The notes below the pieces were generated by a model. The model did no database searches. It had not been told where the DNA came from and saw only the letters and a list, made by a program, of their open reading frames with translations. DNA of 64,000 bases, from contig NC_052140.2 of NCBI RefSeq assembly GCF_016086655.4, positions 14,942,001 through 15,006,000 of the forward strand. Reading direction: 5' to 3'. Numbering within the stretch: the stretch's first letter is position 1; each line of letters starts with the position of its first letter. Below are positions 23,291-33,956 of the stretch, in pieces. This DNA is from Lepeophtheirus salmonis. Lineage: Eukaryota > Arthropoda > Copepoda > Siphonostomatoida > Caligidae. The position numbers were made by a program, and so were the translations under genes.

Positions 23291-23963
23291 AATATGACAC
23301 TTGAATGTGATCAACAAATTTTCATTCGCGCGTTCCTTGACACTGGAAAACCCCCGGCGGAAGTCTTCCAGCAGTTTGGAATCTCCAGAACTACATTCTA
23401 CACTGTCAGCAAGTCCGAAACGTTGGAGAGGAAGAAAATCTATGTCACAAAGGCCAAACAGGATCCGGAGGAGTTAAAGAAAACATACGAGGCCAATACC
23501 CTCAAGCCTATGAGGGCACATGCAAAAATCTCTGGGTTTCACACTAGAATGTTCCGAAAGCTATAAAAAAGTGGGTGAAAGGAGCCTTACGAGGTTGGAG
23601 AGGCCAGTTTTGACACCAAAAAGGAATGAAACCAATCTCCTCCGTTGAAAGACTCTTATTTGACCCCCTACAGTCTTTATCCTAAACCTCTTTACAATAC
23701 TTTGTTGGGTTTTGTTGAGACAAAGGCTTGCTACTGTCGGTCAGCTCTAAGACACCATGACAGAAAACTAAATCTGCAGCGGTTTGCCAAGCATTCAACC
23801 ACCTCCTGGTAGCCATAATTTCCACTAGTGACTACATTAATGATTAACAGAGCTCAGATGAACAATTATTTATAATATTAATTTTGTTGAAATTATAATG
23901 TTAATAAATAAATTATATTTTGTTGAAATTCAAAGTGTTCAAATTTAAATATACCTCCTGGTA
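23291..23963 (+). mobile_element. Family A deletion derivative, plus strand
   Basis: The frame at 23294-23566 is the N-terminal DNA-binding part of a Tc1/mariner-type transposase (90 codons): 'MTLECDQQIFIRAFLDTG' then 'VFQQFGISRTTFYTVSKSE', a helix-turn-helix pattern. Then come a linker and 'KAKISGFHTRMFRKL'. Broken frames follow with 'DSYLTPYSLYPKPLYNTLL' (about 23650-23705), 'GFVETKACY' and the tail 'VCQAFNHLLVAIISTSDYIN' ending near 23848. The middle, including the first two catalytic aspartates, is missing. The 3' terminus 'ttcaaatttaaatatacctc' reaches a TA at 23962. The 5' terminus is missing or too diverged to see. Confidence 0.75.
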
Positions 23964-24589
23964 AAAGAAAAGTCATTAAAGTTATATCTCGACAAATCCA
24001 CCCTCGACCTCAATACCTTTTTACTATCGTCGAATCCATATTAGTGTATCCCTCACTAGCTATTTTTTCCTCTTCTATAGATCCAAATGAAGCTCGAACT
24101 AGAAGCTTTATTACTTGAGGACACAAAAATAGTTAAGAATGTGATAAGTCTGTGGAATTAATAGGGTGGAACACCTTTTTTACTTCTTTGAAGGCAAAAA
24201 TTTCTACCCTCGTATTATACATATAAAGGGTCCAATTTCCCCCCTTCATATCAAGTATTTTTGTCTTAATCGGTTCAAAAAGATTATCAATAAACTCCAA
24301 TAAAATCAAGTTTATTCCTGATGATCTCGATAACTTCGGAAGTTCGTTTCAATAGGTGGATAATGCATGGATGATCTTTTTGGGTCTTCTTCCTTGGACG
24401 AATTTGATTAATAGTTCGATACCTTTGACTGTTGGATATTACTTTAAGTTCAAAACATTCTTCAACAATAGTTTATTTAATCTACACTATTCTCCTCGTG
24501 CAAGATGGGATACCAAATCGTTAACTCACATCACAATAGTAATTTTGTAAAACAATCTATTTATAAAATAAAATAAGAAAAAATTATAG
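23964..24589. other. Spacer, possibly holding an unidentified relic
   Basis: Composition is slightly less AT-biased around 23990-24540. The minus strand gives a readable run near 24400-24300 ('RPRKKTQKDHPCIIHLLKR' then 'TSEVIEIIRNKLDFIGVY'). No family was recognised and stops interrupt it. Confidence 0.3.
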
Positions 24590-25160
24590 CCCCAACCGTT
24601 TTTCTTTTTTAATTGCTAAACTGTTGTTTTTTCTAAGCTTTAACCCATCTCTACCTATACTCAAAGAGAAGCCCCATGACAACAGGGGAGGGTATATCCA
24701 GTGCTTTATAAAATGTGTCCCTCTGCTATGTAAAAAATAAAGAAACTAAGGAGTGTTTTGGAGGAGAGCAGCTTATATTAAAAAAGAGGGTGAGGAGAGG
24801 GCGGAAGCAAGACATATTGTACTATAAGCTCCCTGTTATATGATTTATTTTGGGAGGTAGGAGAGTAAATGAATTACTGCAATAAAGAGGAGAACCTTTC
24901 ACATTTAAAAAAGAATTAGTGTAGGAAAATATTATACTGAAATTTAAGTTGTTTTATAAACTTTTATTATTATACAATTTACACCAGAGATAGGCAATAA
25001 TGCATACTACAGAGGGAGATGTTAGCACCACGACGACTGATAAAATAATGACAAAAAAAGAAGAAAAAAGATCTCCCGCAACATCCACTTTTCCTTTTCT
25101 TATATTGAAACTGTTATTGTTCTCTACGTTTTACCCATTCTTTATTATCTGATATAAATT
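24590..25160 (+). repeat. Dispersed repeat R2, copy 1
   Basis: It is colinear with 49440-49880: 'gagagggcggaagcaagaca', 'ttatatgatttattttggga', 'aaatgaattactgcaataaa', 'agagataggcaataat', 'gatgttagcaccacgacgac' and 'cacttttccttttctta'. The last block also appears at the start (24597). Non-coding; type unknown. Confidence 0.6.
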
Positions 25161-25819
25161 AAGCATTCAAGCATAGTATACAAACTGGGTCAATTGTTAG
25201 TGTGCACCCGGTATAGGTAAATACAAATATATGCTCGTAGATGTAGTTCATGTTTTCACAATTTTCTTTTGTATTTATGTATATATATGTAAGCATGTAA
25301 TTTTCGTTCTAAGGAGTAAATCCAAAGTATTAAAAAAATACATTTTCGTATATTTCTCAGAGTCTCATTATATGCCTAATCTTACATAAACATGGGATAA
25401 CAGCTTATTTGTATGTATGTATTATGTACATACATACAAATACCTACGATATAAACCTTTTTCCTAGCCATACATACCTTATAACCATTACATGGACTAT
25501 AATGTAAGCAATTTTTAAAGCAAATTGAGGCTCTTATGAATCTATATATATTAATTAGATGTTTAATTAATTTATTTCTTACAAAACCCAGGAAGTGATT
25601 AATTTGTTGTTTCCTAGGAATATCCAATTAATGAGGTATTAAGGGGAGAAAGGAATTTTGCTTTCGAATATATATATTTAACTTTAAAGCTTCTTTACAA
25701 TGGGTGTGACAAAATAAGCTCTTTTTTAAGGCAATCAAACTAATTTTATAAATCGTAAAAGCTTTTGTTTTGTTTCATAATGATAGTAGACATAATTATT
25801 GTCCTAAATAGTTTTGAAA
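25161..25819. other. AT-rich spacer
   Basis: Short palindromic 'gtatgta...tacatac' words occur near 25410-25440. No gene was recognised. Confidence 0.45.
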
Positions 25820-26682
25820 ATCATATCAGATGAGTAACGTGTTTAATCCTTGAATAAATTTAACTTGGGTATTTTTTGTTGGTTCTCTTTAAATATCTGT
25901 TCATTAAGATTATTTAAAGGGATAGCTATTTTATTTTTTTCAAATCAAAAATTAAACTACCAGCACATTTTATTTTATAGTTATGGATTACTATTTGACA
26001 GAGTAATCCATAATTACTGGCAATTTTGAAAATATCACTAAATGTTGGTTTTTCCTTCGTAAATCCGGTTTTAATTACATGATTTATACTTACAAAATGA
26101 CACTCATTTGAAATATGTATCATAATTTGTTATGGTCAAAGATGTATTTTTAACTTTTTGATTGACCTTCACATCTTAAACAATTTAAGGCCTCCTATTG
26201 TTAATATATATAATCTTCCTATAATGTTTTACCAAAACCAGCATGTAACATTTCCGTAATCCTGATTACAAACAAACCAAGCAAGGCGAAAACCTTGCCC
26301 ACACTCAACTTTGCCGTGGGAGTAAAAAAGTATATCTGTGATTTATATATTCATTTTTAGGTCTTGATTGAAATGTATTTGATTACTTCAGCCAACAAAG
26401 TCGAGCAGAAGCATTGTTTGAGTAGAATTGATCATTGATATCGGAGTAATTTAAGCTGTTATATCCTTATATTATCACGTTTATTTTATGTTTATTTTTA
26501 ACTTACATAGGGTTGGGACATATATTATCAACGCTCCGACACAGTGATATAAATTGTTTGTATTTTTTAGAGGCCTCGTTGTTTTTTTTTGAGTTAATAA
26601 TATGAAAATTTAATTATTAGTATAAAAAAATACCCAAGTTAAATTTATTCAAGGATTGAAGACTTTACTTATCTGATATGAT
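25820..26682. mobile_element. 863-bp element with 58-bp terminal inverted repeats
   Basis: The left arm (25820-25877) and right arm (26625-26682) are reverse complements with about five differences. Both contain 'ccttgaataaatttaacttg' or its complement and end in 'atcatatcaga'. The interior has no transposase frame. It contains a perfect 12-bp palindrome 'ttatggattact' (25981-25992 and 26002-26013) and a fragment like repeat R1 (about 26390-26450). No convincing target duplication was seen. It is best read as a non-autonomous DNA transposon; superfamily unknown. Confidence 0.75.
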
Positions 26683-26723
26683 TAATAATTAGTAATGAAC
26701 TTCCTTTCCCACTATGTTCAATT

Positions 26724-26771
26724 ATATTAAAAAACATGATTGAACAATGTTCAATCACGTTTTTTAATATG
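26724..26771. repeat. Hairpin, arms about 20 bp
   Basis: 'atattaaaaaacatgattga' and its near reverse complement 'ttcaatcacgtttttaatat' are separated by about 5 bp, with one mismatch and one indel. It lies 40 bp outside the 25820-26682 element. Function unknown. Confidence 0.6.
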
Positions 26772-27199
26772 ATAAACACTCAAATTTATATGAAATTTAT
26801 TACATATTAGGTCCAAGTAATTAAATAGGTATTACCAAAATTATATATTTTGCTATCTTTATATTCCAATTTCAGGAGTGAATGTAAGTAAATTAACTTT
26901 TTAATGAATCATTATTTCAATAATTCATTAAAATGCGTTAGAATAAGGGCGCCTTATAGTCAAGTCATCAAAAAGTTGCTATAAATTTTCCCTTTTTGCG
27001 GGATGAACGACAATTTTAGGGATTTTTTTTAGTACATACTATAACATCTCAGTAACTTATACTAAAAAAATCTAATATATTCGTTTATCAAAAAATAAAG
27101 CCAAAGAAGGTAAAATTATCATTTTTATACCCCAAGGAAACGTTTCCACCCTATCCGTAATCCATATTTGAAAAAAGTTGAAAATCAATCTGTCTATTG

Positions 27200-27460
27200 A
27201 AAATTCATTTGTGCTCATAAAAGACGGGGGATTGGATGTGGATGTATAGTTGAAAATTCCTTGTTTGAATTAGAGTAGTTGAGGATCAACATCGGAGTCA
27301 TTCTTCCCAATATGCTTCTTCATTTCCTTCTTCCCTTCCTCCTTTATCACAGCTGATCTTTTAAAACGTGTTGACAGCTAACCAGCTTTTGTCTATAACA
27401 TTCTTCAAATTACCAGGCTAAACATTTTGATTTATGAATATTTTTAACATCCCCAAAATC
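27200..27460 (+). repeat. Dispersed repeat R1, copy 3
   Basis: 'tttgaattagagtagttgag', 'gatcaacatcggagtcattc', a pyrimidine-rich run, 'atcacagctgat' and 'aaattaccaggctaaac' match copies 1 and 2 in order. Confidence 0.6.
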
Positions 27461-28109
27461 CACTCAATTTTCACCTTCCTCATACTCCGTTGCATTGGGA
27501 ATGATACAACAACGGTTTCTTTTTTATTAGAGAGGTATGTACATAAATGGATACAACATTGGTTATTCCAAGGCTCTTCTGCAGCTAGGGTAATTAAGTA
27601 ATGTTTCCTTTGAGGATATATTTTGAAAAATAAGAAAAAAAATAAGAAGCAAAAAATATAAAAAAAGGAGCCCATAACAATAAAAGCCAAACATAATCAT
27701 AATAATGATATGAGTGCTTATGTTTGTTATAACTACATAGATATATATATACACAACCATAAGATAAGTACTCTCTTGACAATGAAGTAAATGTCTGCAT
27801 TATAGCTCTACCTTAAGAATTATTATTATCATCCTTTTTCGGCTTTTACTCTCATCTGCTGCTATTTTTATGAGTACATAAGTCTATTTGTCTACATATG
27901 TTAACTATATGTTCATTGAATTCTCATCCTGGTCATTTTTTTAGTACTAAATACATACATACTAGTAATGTAACAGATCCTTAAATTGCCCTTCTGATTT
28001 TTAACAATCAACACAATTTATTTTAAACGGATTTTCTCCCAAACTAATCATCCATTTTTAATAAAAAACCTTACCAAATTAAAGCCGAATAATAAAAAAA
28101 AGAATATTA
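27461..28109. other. AT-rich spacer
   Basis: Minus-strand open frames at 27418-27800 overlap one another, are phenylalanine/tyrosine-rich and resemble random AT-rich sequence. No feature is supported. Confidence 0.5.
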
Positions 28110-28420
28110 TATTAGCGTCAATAACGGCCTCGACCATATCTCCGAAATAGAAGCAGGGCTTAATGAAAGTCTACATTGGCAGATTCTGACATTCCTCCCG
28201 GATCCTGGACATCCACTCGGATTTTGTGTTGCAAGATGATAATCTGGGGTTTTCTTTGCAGTGTGGCCTGGAACCGAGCCTTGCTGTCACATCCTGGCAA
28301 TTCCAGTTCCTTCCTGAATAGGTCTCTACAAAAGGATCTGTCTCAATTTAACCCTTTCTTTCCCAATGATGCCATATGGCATCATCAACTTCAAATTCGA
28401 TTTCTGGGGTATTGAATATT
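28110..28420 (-). mobile_element. Tc1/mariner-type transposase relic, C-terminal half
   Basis: On the minus strand 'QQGSVPGHTAKKTPDYHLAT' (about 28300-28240) corresponds to the second catalytic motif region (family QQDGAPAHTAKK-type), with the aspartate replaced. Soon after, in another frame, come 'EWMSRIREECQNLP' and 'FGDMVEAVIDANI' (about 28205-28110), the usual C-terminal tail. The stretch between them that normally carries the third acidic residue is missing. The plus-strand open frame at 28176-28415 is a shadow of this relic. Confidence 0.65.
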
Positions 28421-28579
28421 TCGATGTGTCTAGTTAACATTCTAATAGGTAGATGGCATTGTAATAGTGACACGTTACATCATGTTTGTTGTTACGTGTC
28501 CGATATGGTTCTGTCATATTGGTATATTTATTTATTATAGTTATTATAATGCTATACACGATACTAGAATTTCGGGTTG

Positions 28580-29410
28580 GCTCAGAATATTAATATTGTG
28601 TGGTATGGAGTTTTTTGTACAGTAGCATGAATCCATGTAGCATCAATTGGATTTTATAATGTCTTTGAGTAAAACTGAGAAGTTTTCTTCATCTAAACAC
28701 TAATGACAATATAAAATCCATAGAAGATTCCCCGTATGACAAGCTTTTCAATCTAAGACCATTCATTGACTCTCTCAACAATAACTTTCATAAATTTAAC
28801 CAGAAGAACATAATTAGGTGGACAAAATGATGATACCCTTCAAGGGACGTAAAACACAACACGAATAAACCTCATAAATAGGGAATCAAAGTTTTTGCTA
28901 GATTTCCTACTAGGTACTGTGGTATATGACTTTGAAGCATCTGAAGGAAAAAAAACCGCAGTGTCTTCCAGTAAACAGTTAGGCATAAGTAGATATATTG
29001 TAATAAGACTGGTTAGTAAACTTCGAAAGGATCAAAGCTTTAAGCTTTACACTGATAATTAGTTCACATCTCTCATTCTACACTGTGCTCTTAAGGAAAT
29101 TGGAATTTATGGTATATTGACTTTAAGAAATAATAGACTACCTTGTTGTAGTTTGAAAAAAGATGGTAGAGGAAGCTGTAATATTCAAACTGAGACAAAA
29201 ACAACATAACTGTCGTCAAATGGTATAAGAATAAGTCTGTACATGTTTCATCCAGTATCTACTGTGAAACCATGGTCAGTAGCTGAAAAATAACATTTTG
29301 ATTTTCCTGTTTCCCCAATTGTGAAAGAATACAATATGAACATAGGTAGTGTTGACATACACAATATGTAATAAGTTACTATAAAATAATCTTTCCGTAT
29401 GTATATGGTT
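28580..29410 (+). pseudogene. PiggyBac-type transposase pseudogene
   Basis: PiggyBac transposases are DDD-type cut-and-paste enzymes acting at TTAA. The order here is characteristic. 'TNDNIKSIEDSPYDKLFNLR' (28702-28761) is followed by 'PFIDSLNNNFHKF'. The first catalytic region reads 'VDKMMIPFKGRKTQ' (28819-28860). Then 'VVYDFEASEGKKTAVSS' (about 28920) and 'LVSKLRKDQSFKLYTDN' come before the second acidic site. Further blocks are 'CALKEIGIYG', 'NNRLPCCSLKKDGRGS', 'VVKWYKNKSVHV' and 'SPIVKEYNMNIGSVDIHNM' (29310-29370, third acidic site in family alignments). Frameshifts and stops are frequent. The N-terminal acidic region, the C-terminal zinc-binding region and TTAA-flanked ends were not found. 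It is an old relic; domesticated use is excluded by the broken frame. Confidence 0.85.
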
Positions 29411-29718
29411 CATCAATATAAAACTTTGTAGAAAAGGAATTAAAAATAATTCCTGTTTTATATTAGTAATATTATGTAAATGATATTATTTGGAAATTTA
29501 AAAAAAATATTGTTTCATTCGGTTCTTTCTTAACCCATTTTGTGGTCAAATGGTAGGGCCAATGAAGTAGCAGGGGGGTATGGGAGAAAGGATGCATCAA
29601 GCACCCTCAAATTCTTAGATTTTCTAACCTATTTTCTCAAATCTGACATTTGGTGATATAAACATATATTCAAAATATCAACAAAGTTTCTGGTCCTGGG
29701 TAGCCACAGACTGCTTAT

Positions 29719-29924
29719 ACGAGTTGTGTTCAAAAAGTAAGTAAGGGACTATATTTATTTATTTATTATTAAATGTTGCCCCCTTCACATGTAATCCCTC
29801 TCTGATAAAATACACTTGTTCCAGCGCTTTTTCTAAATATTACTAACTAAAAAAAATTGAGTATACCAAAAGTAACTATCCTGCAAAATTTGAAAAGTAA
29901 TCTTAGTTTTTGAACACACCTCGT
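29719..29924 (-). mobile_element. 206-bp mariner-type MITE with terminal repeats
   Basis: The left end 'acgagttgtgttcaaaaagt' and the right end 'ctaagtttttgaacacac' plus 'ctcgt' (allowing small differences) are inverted copies of about 25 bp. This is a terminus style common in arthropod mariner-like elements. Inside, the minus strand retains a scrap of the transposase tail, 'KKRWNKCILSERDYM' (about 29845-29800), frame-broken before the expected glycine. It therefore looks like an internal-deletion derivative of a coding element. A TA lies next to each end. Confidence 0.65.
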
Positions 29925-30459
29925 TATGTATGTACATCTTGGGGCTATAACAAAGTAACCCATAATGTTCCTACTTTTTCTTTTAATCCTAGTCATGTTT
30001 GGTATTCCGATATTAATAAACCAAAGTACGTATGTCTGTATCTATGTTATAAGTGAGTCATTTTTCAGTGTTTATAATTGATCTAAAAAATCACAATTCA
30101 ATTGAACGTGCACGTCATTTTAAAAGTTTATCATTATATAACAATCGTTTAGGTCAACTCCTTTTAAGAAAAATAAAATGGAAAGTACGTTATATTTGTA
30201 AAAAAAATATGAAACTGTGACTTTAAATGAGGCTTAAGAACAAAAAACACTAAAATTATATACATCAAAGTTTAGAAAACTGATTAGAGGGAAATAATTT
30301 AAAGCAAATTTTTATGTACATGGTTTAATACCGGGTAATCAATCAAAAAAATATTTTAGATCGACCAAAAAATTGATCCTTCACCAAGTTTCAACTTTAA
30401 TTAATACAAATATGTGAATCTTAGAGTAGTACATATATATCATGCGCAATTTTTTTTCA
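29925..30459. other. AT-rich spacer
   Basis: No supported gene or repeat was recognised. Confidence 0.45.
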
Positions 30460-31312
30460 AGACTTTTTTTTTATAACCTTCAAACCTCAATAAACTTTAC
30501 TTTCAAAATAAAGAGAATGTTCATTCACGCACTCGAAGCAGTTGAGCGTCTCCAGGACACCCGTCTACGCCGTCAGCAAGTCCTAAAATTTGTAGATGAA
30601 GGAGGGCTCTGTTAAAAAGGTCAAAATGGACCTGTAGGAGTTAAAGAAAACAGCTCATGTCAATCCTCTCAAGTCTATGAAGGCCAATGCAAAAGATCTC
30701 GAAGTTTCACACCTGACTGTCAAGAAAGCTATAAAAAAGTGGGTAGAAAGAGCCTTATGAGTCTCGAGAGACCAATTTTGACAAAAGCAATGAAAGATAC
30801 CAATATCCTTCCTTGAAAGACTCTTTCTTGGTCCCCTACATCCCTTATGCCTACCCCCTTGACTACACCTTTTGGGTGCATGTTGAGGGGAAGGCCTGCT
30901 AGTATCAGCAGACTTTTGCAAGACTTTTTAAGTGAGTCTTTTGAATTATTTTTTGACACTGTTGGGGCTCCTACATCTGTGATCCAACCCTCTCGACTAC
31001 ACCTTTTGGGTGCATCTTGAGGGAAGGCCTGCAGTGTCCTTCATCCAAACACCAAACCTTTCAATGCTACTATGAGGCAGCACTGTGTCCTCATGACAGG
31101 GTACTACATCTGCAGCAGGTACCATGCCTTCCACCGCAGCCTGGAAGCCATCATTTTTGCAAAAGGTGGCTACATTCATGAATAAGAAAGCTTGGATACA
31201 TATATAAGTATTTATATACTTTATTTTGTAGGAATTATATCGTTAATTAATAAATTATATATTGTTGAATTTTAAAATTCAAAATGTTCAAATTTTTTCA
31301 TACTGCAACGTA
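30460..31312 (+). mobile_element. Family A deletion derivative, plus strand
   Basis: An N-terminal part begins near 30515 ('FIHALEAVERLQDTRL'), matching 'IFIRAFLDTGK' of the 23291 copy in position and partly in sequence. After a linker, 'RPILTKAMKDTN' (about 30770) is followed directly by 'DSFLVPYIPYAYPLDYTFWV' (30825-30875) and 'HVEGKAC'. The tail in another frame, 'HAFHRSLEAIIFAKGGYIHE', ends with a stop at about 31184. The region with the first two catalytic aspartates is absent. A block resembling 'SLDYTFWVHLEGKAC' occurs a second time (about 30985-31030), so a local duplication of about 150 bp is present. The 3' terminus with 'tgttcaaatttttt' runs to a TA at 31311. The 5' terminus is unclear. 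Confidence 0.75.
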
Positions 31313-31729
31313 CATTTTGTTATATATATATATCATAAAATGAGATTTAATAAAAGTCTAAATCTGTAAAATAACTACTTATTTTTAGCTAACATGCTAA
31401 GACATAATACATGCATTTATGTATTTCTACGATGACTCCTTTTCTCTCTCTTTCTTTATTATAATATATCTCGTACTGCAATTTCATTATCAAGATTATT
31501 CTTGGAATTGTAAATTCGAATCTAATTTTGGAAAATGAACCACCCTAAAAATGGAATTATTACTAGTATTGTGTAAGGCTTTATGTATTCTATCCAGTCC
31601 AGTCTTAGGAGCCATCCTAAACTAGTCCTTAACTGTCGGTTATTGTAATTTTTCCTACAAATGTCGATGGTTTTTTAAGGTAATTAAGATATAGGAGATA
31701 TGTATTAATAGCATTGCAAATATTTAGCA

Positions 31730-31960
31730 AAAACATTAGCATTTATAGAATGCAATATTAAATGAACGTAATATTTTGATTTGGGCAGCTTTATAAACTT
31801 AATAATCTCTTTGGGAAAGCGCCAAGTACAGAGGTACACAATAATCTCCGCACGGAGTTCGCATACGGAGGACATCTCAAAGATTTTGTATTAATTCTTA
31901 TACATTTTTGTCAGCTGAATCTGATGAGAACACTTTCATAAACATAGAGCTCAGGGTAAT
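31730..31960 (-). mobile_element. Family B N-terminal fragment
   Basis: On the minus strand Met at 31875 begins 'MSSVCELRAEIIVYLCTWRF' followed by 'PKEIIKFIKLPKSKYYV'. This is an N-terminal transposase segment whose start matches 'MSSEFERHATIIMCLRH' of the 8228-8990 relic. Upstream non-coding sequence also matches ('gacatctcaaagattttgta' versus 8931-8950). The catalytic part is absent. The reading is open for about 45 codons. Confidence 0.65.
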
Positions 31961-33539
31961 CTATACATTAAGGTCTACACTTCTTTCAGATTTAAAATCC
32001 TTACCATGGTTGTATGACGGAAGGAACTAGGTTCTATTTCTATGTTGACTGAAATAAATAGAGAGGGTCGAATTTATTTTCGTTATAGAAATTTTGTTCT
32101 ATATTATTAGTTATAAGTTTTTTTTGTATAAAATGAGGGTCTGCATTGTTTCGGTCCCATGATACCCAATCGATTTTATAAAGAATTAAACTTGTAAATT
32201 TTCATTATTTTCCTCAAAAAAAAAAAATCTTCAATTTATAAAACAACTTATTTAATATATATATATATACAAGGGTCATTACGCTCTATTAGTTGAAATT
32301 ATACAAAAAATATGGCCTTCAAATATATTTTAAATGCTTTCTAAACTCATTGTGAATATGTTTTTTTTTTTTTTTTTTATGTATAGAGTTGAATTTTTGT
32401 GCAAAAAATATAAATGATACAACTATTAAACAACTGAAAATAATTATCTTGTAAAACTTCTTCATATTGTTCAATTTATTTGATTTTTTATTCATATACC
32501 TAATTTATTATTTAAAGTATCAGCATAAATTATGTAGCAATCAATTCAAAAACATCACTAAAATAATTAAAAGTATCAACACTATTAAACATTTAAATTA
32601 ATAGTGAAATCACAAAATGTTGTTTTATTAATTTAAAATGTGTTTTTAGTACTGATAATTTACCCTTTACTAAGTTTTCTCTATTAGTTAATATTCGTTT
32701 TCAACTTTTTCTCTCATACGAAACAGAAGATGGTGAGTATATGTACATTATAATATTTTAGAAAGGTTGCGCGATTGTGAAAGGAGAGGAAAAAGCCGAG
32801 GAAAAAGGCTTTCATATTCTGTAAACTTTATTATGTATATTCTAACAGATTTCATGTATTTTATAGATAATTTCATATACCAAGAGTCCTTTAATTACCT
32901 GCTGTGCCTAACACAAAACAACAGCTCTGTAGAATTAATAGCTCACATATTGAACGAGTATGTATCATTTCCTGAAGCTGGAGGAATAGTCTGCCAAGAA
33001 AATTAAGGTGGTATTTAAACAGAAAGATATATATATAAAATATATATATCTACGCACATTAATTGTATTGTCTGTCATGGCAATTGAAAAAGACAAACAG
33101 CCTCAATTAAATAAATCAATTTATATCTTTATATGTACCTATAAAAAGCATTCCCTCCAACTTTGGGCCATTATTGCTCTTCATTATTACCCACATACTT
33201 AGTAGGGTGGGTCGTTTAAAAGGGGTTTGTTCTACTTTTTCGAATGTTTTAATCCGGGATTCGAGAGCAGTTGTGTATTTGTATACAAATAATTTTTGTC
33301 AAATATGAGGTCAATTTAGGGGGGTTTGTCGGTTTCTCAAACAATAACATGCCCATTTTTCAAATACAGGTAGTTAAAATCAAATTGTTGCTTACTTACG
33401 CAGGTGATTTTGTTGTGATACAACTGTCTGATGGAGTCTATTTTTTTGCCGACAGAAACATTGTTGCATCAAATAAATTTAGTTAAGTTTTGTGTATCAT
33501 AGTGACAGCTGCTTCAGATATAAAGAAAATTGAATTGAG
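31961..33539. other. AT-rich spacer
   Basis: An (AT)n tract lies near 32255-32270 and poly-T tracts near 32350-32380. Open frames at 32767-33486 lack any recognised domain. 'tagggtggg' at 33203 resembles other possible termini. Confidence 0.45.
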
Positions 33540-33956
33540 AGATGAGGAAGGACTTTTCCCTGTACCCTAGATTTATGTCCACAACTACATGGAGAATTCA
33601 AATTGAAAGCTTTCAAATGTCTCAAAATATCAACCATAAGTCTTGCAACAAGACTCAACAACTTTGTCTTGTCCCCGACAAATCGCTGAAGTGGCCGAGT
33701 GAGCACTCCTATGACTTCATTGAGAAGGAAATGTGGCTCCTTAGCAGTCCGGAACTTATTCTGATTGATTATTTTATCAAGGACTACGTTGAATCTTAAA
33801 CATATCAAACATCTCATGCCATTAATGACACTCTGATAGCCTCTACCAAAGAGACAATTACCCATATGCTAAGGAACTCCCTTGTTAACATTTATTCCCC
33901 CTTTTGGCCCCGGATCCTGATTTGTAATTGGTGCTGGAGGTGATTATATCGAATGA
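33540..33956 (+). mobile_element. Tc1/mariner-type transposase C-terminal relic
   Basis: On the plus strand 'LLSSPELILIDYFIKDYVES' (about 33737-33797) matches the third catalytic region of the family (WPPQSPDLNPLDY-W layout). The key aspartate reads as glutamate in S-P-E-L. 'INDTLIASTKETITHMLRNS' follows (about 33815-33875), and after a shift the tail 'VIGAGGDYIE' ends at stop 33954-33956. The upstream 200 bp ('RIQIESFQMSQNINHKSCNK') is N-terminal-like, so the centre may be deleted. Open frames on both strands here are parts or shadows of this relic. Confidence 0.75.

Noticed and set aside
27418..27800. Overlapping hydrophobic minus-strand open frames
   Set aside because: Phenylalanine/tyrosine-rich products in overlapping frames are expected from A-rich complement sequence; no domain.
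33497..33865. 122-codon minus-strand open frame
   Set aside because: Antisense to a Tc1/mariner relic whose plus-strand reading matches family motifs through to a proper tail.
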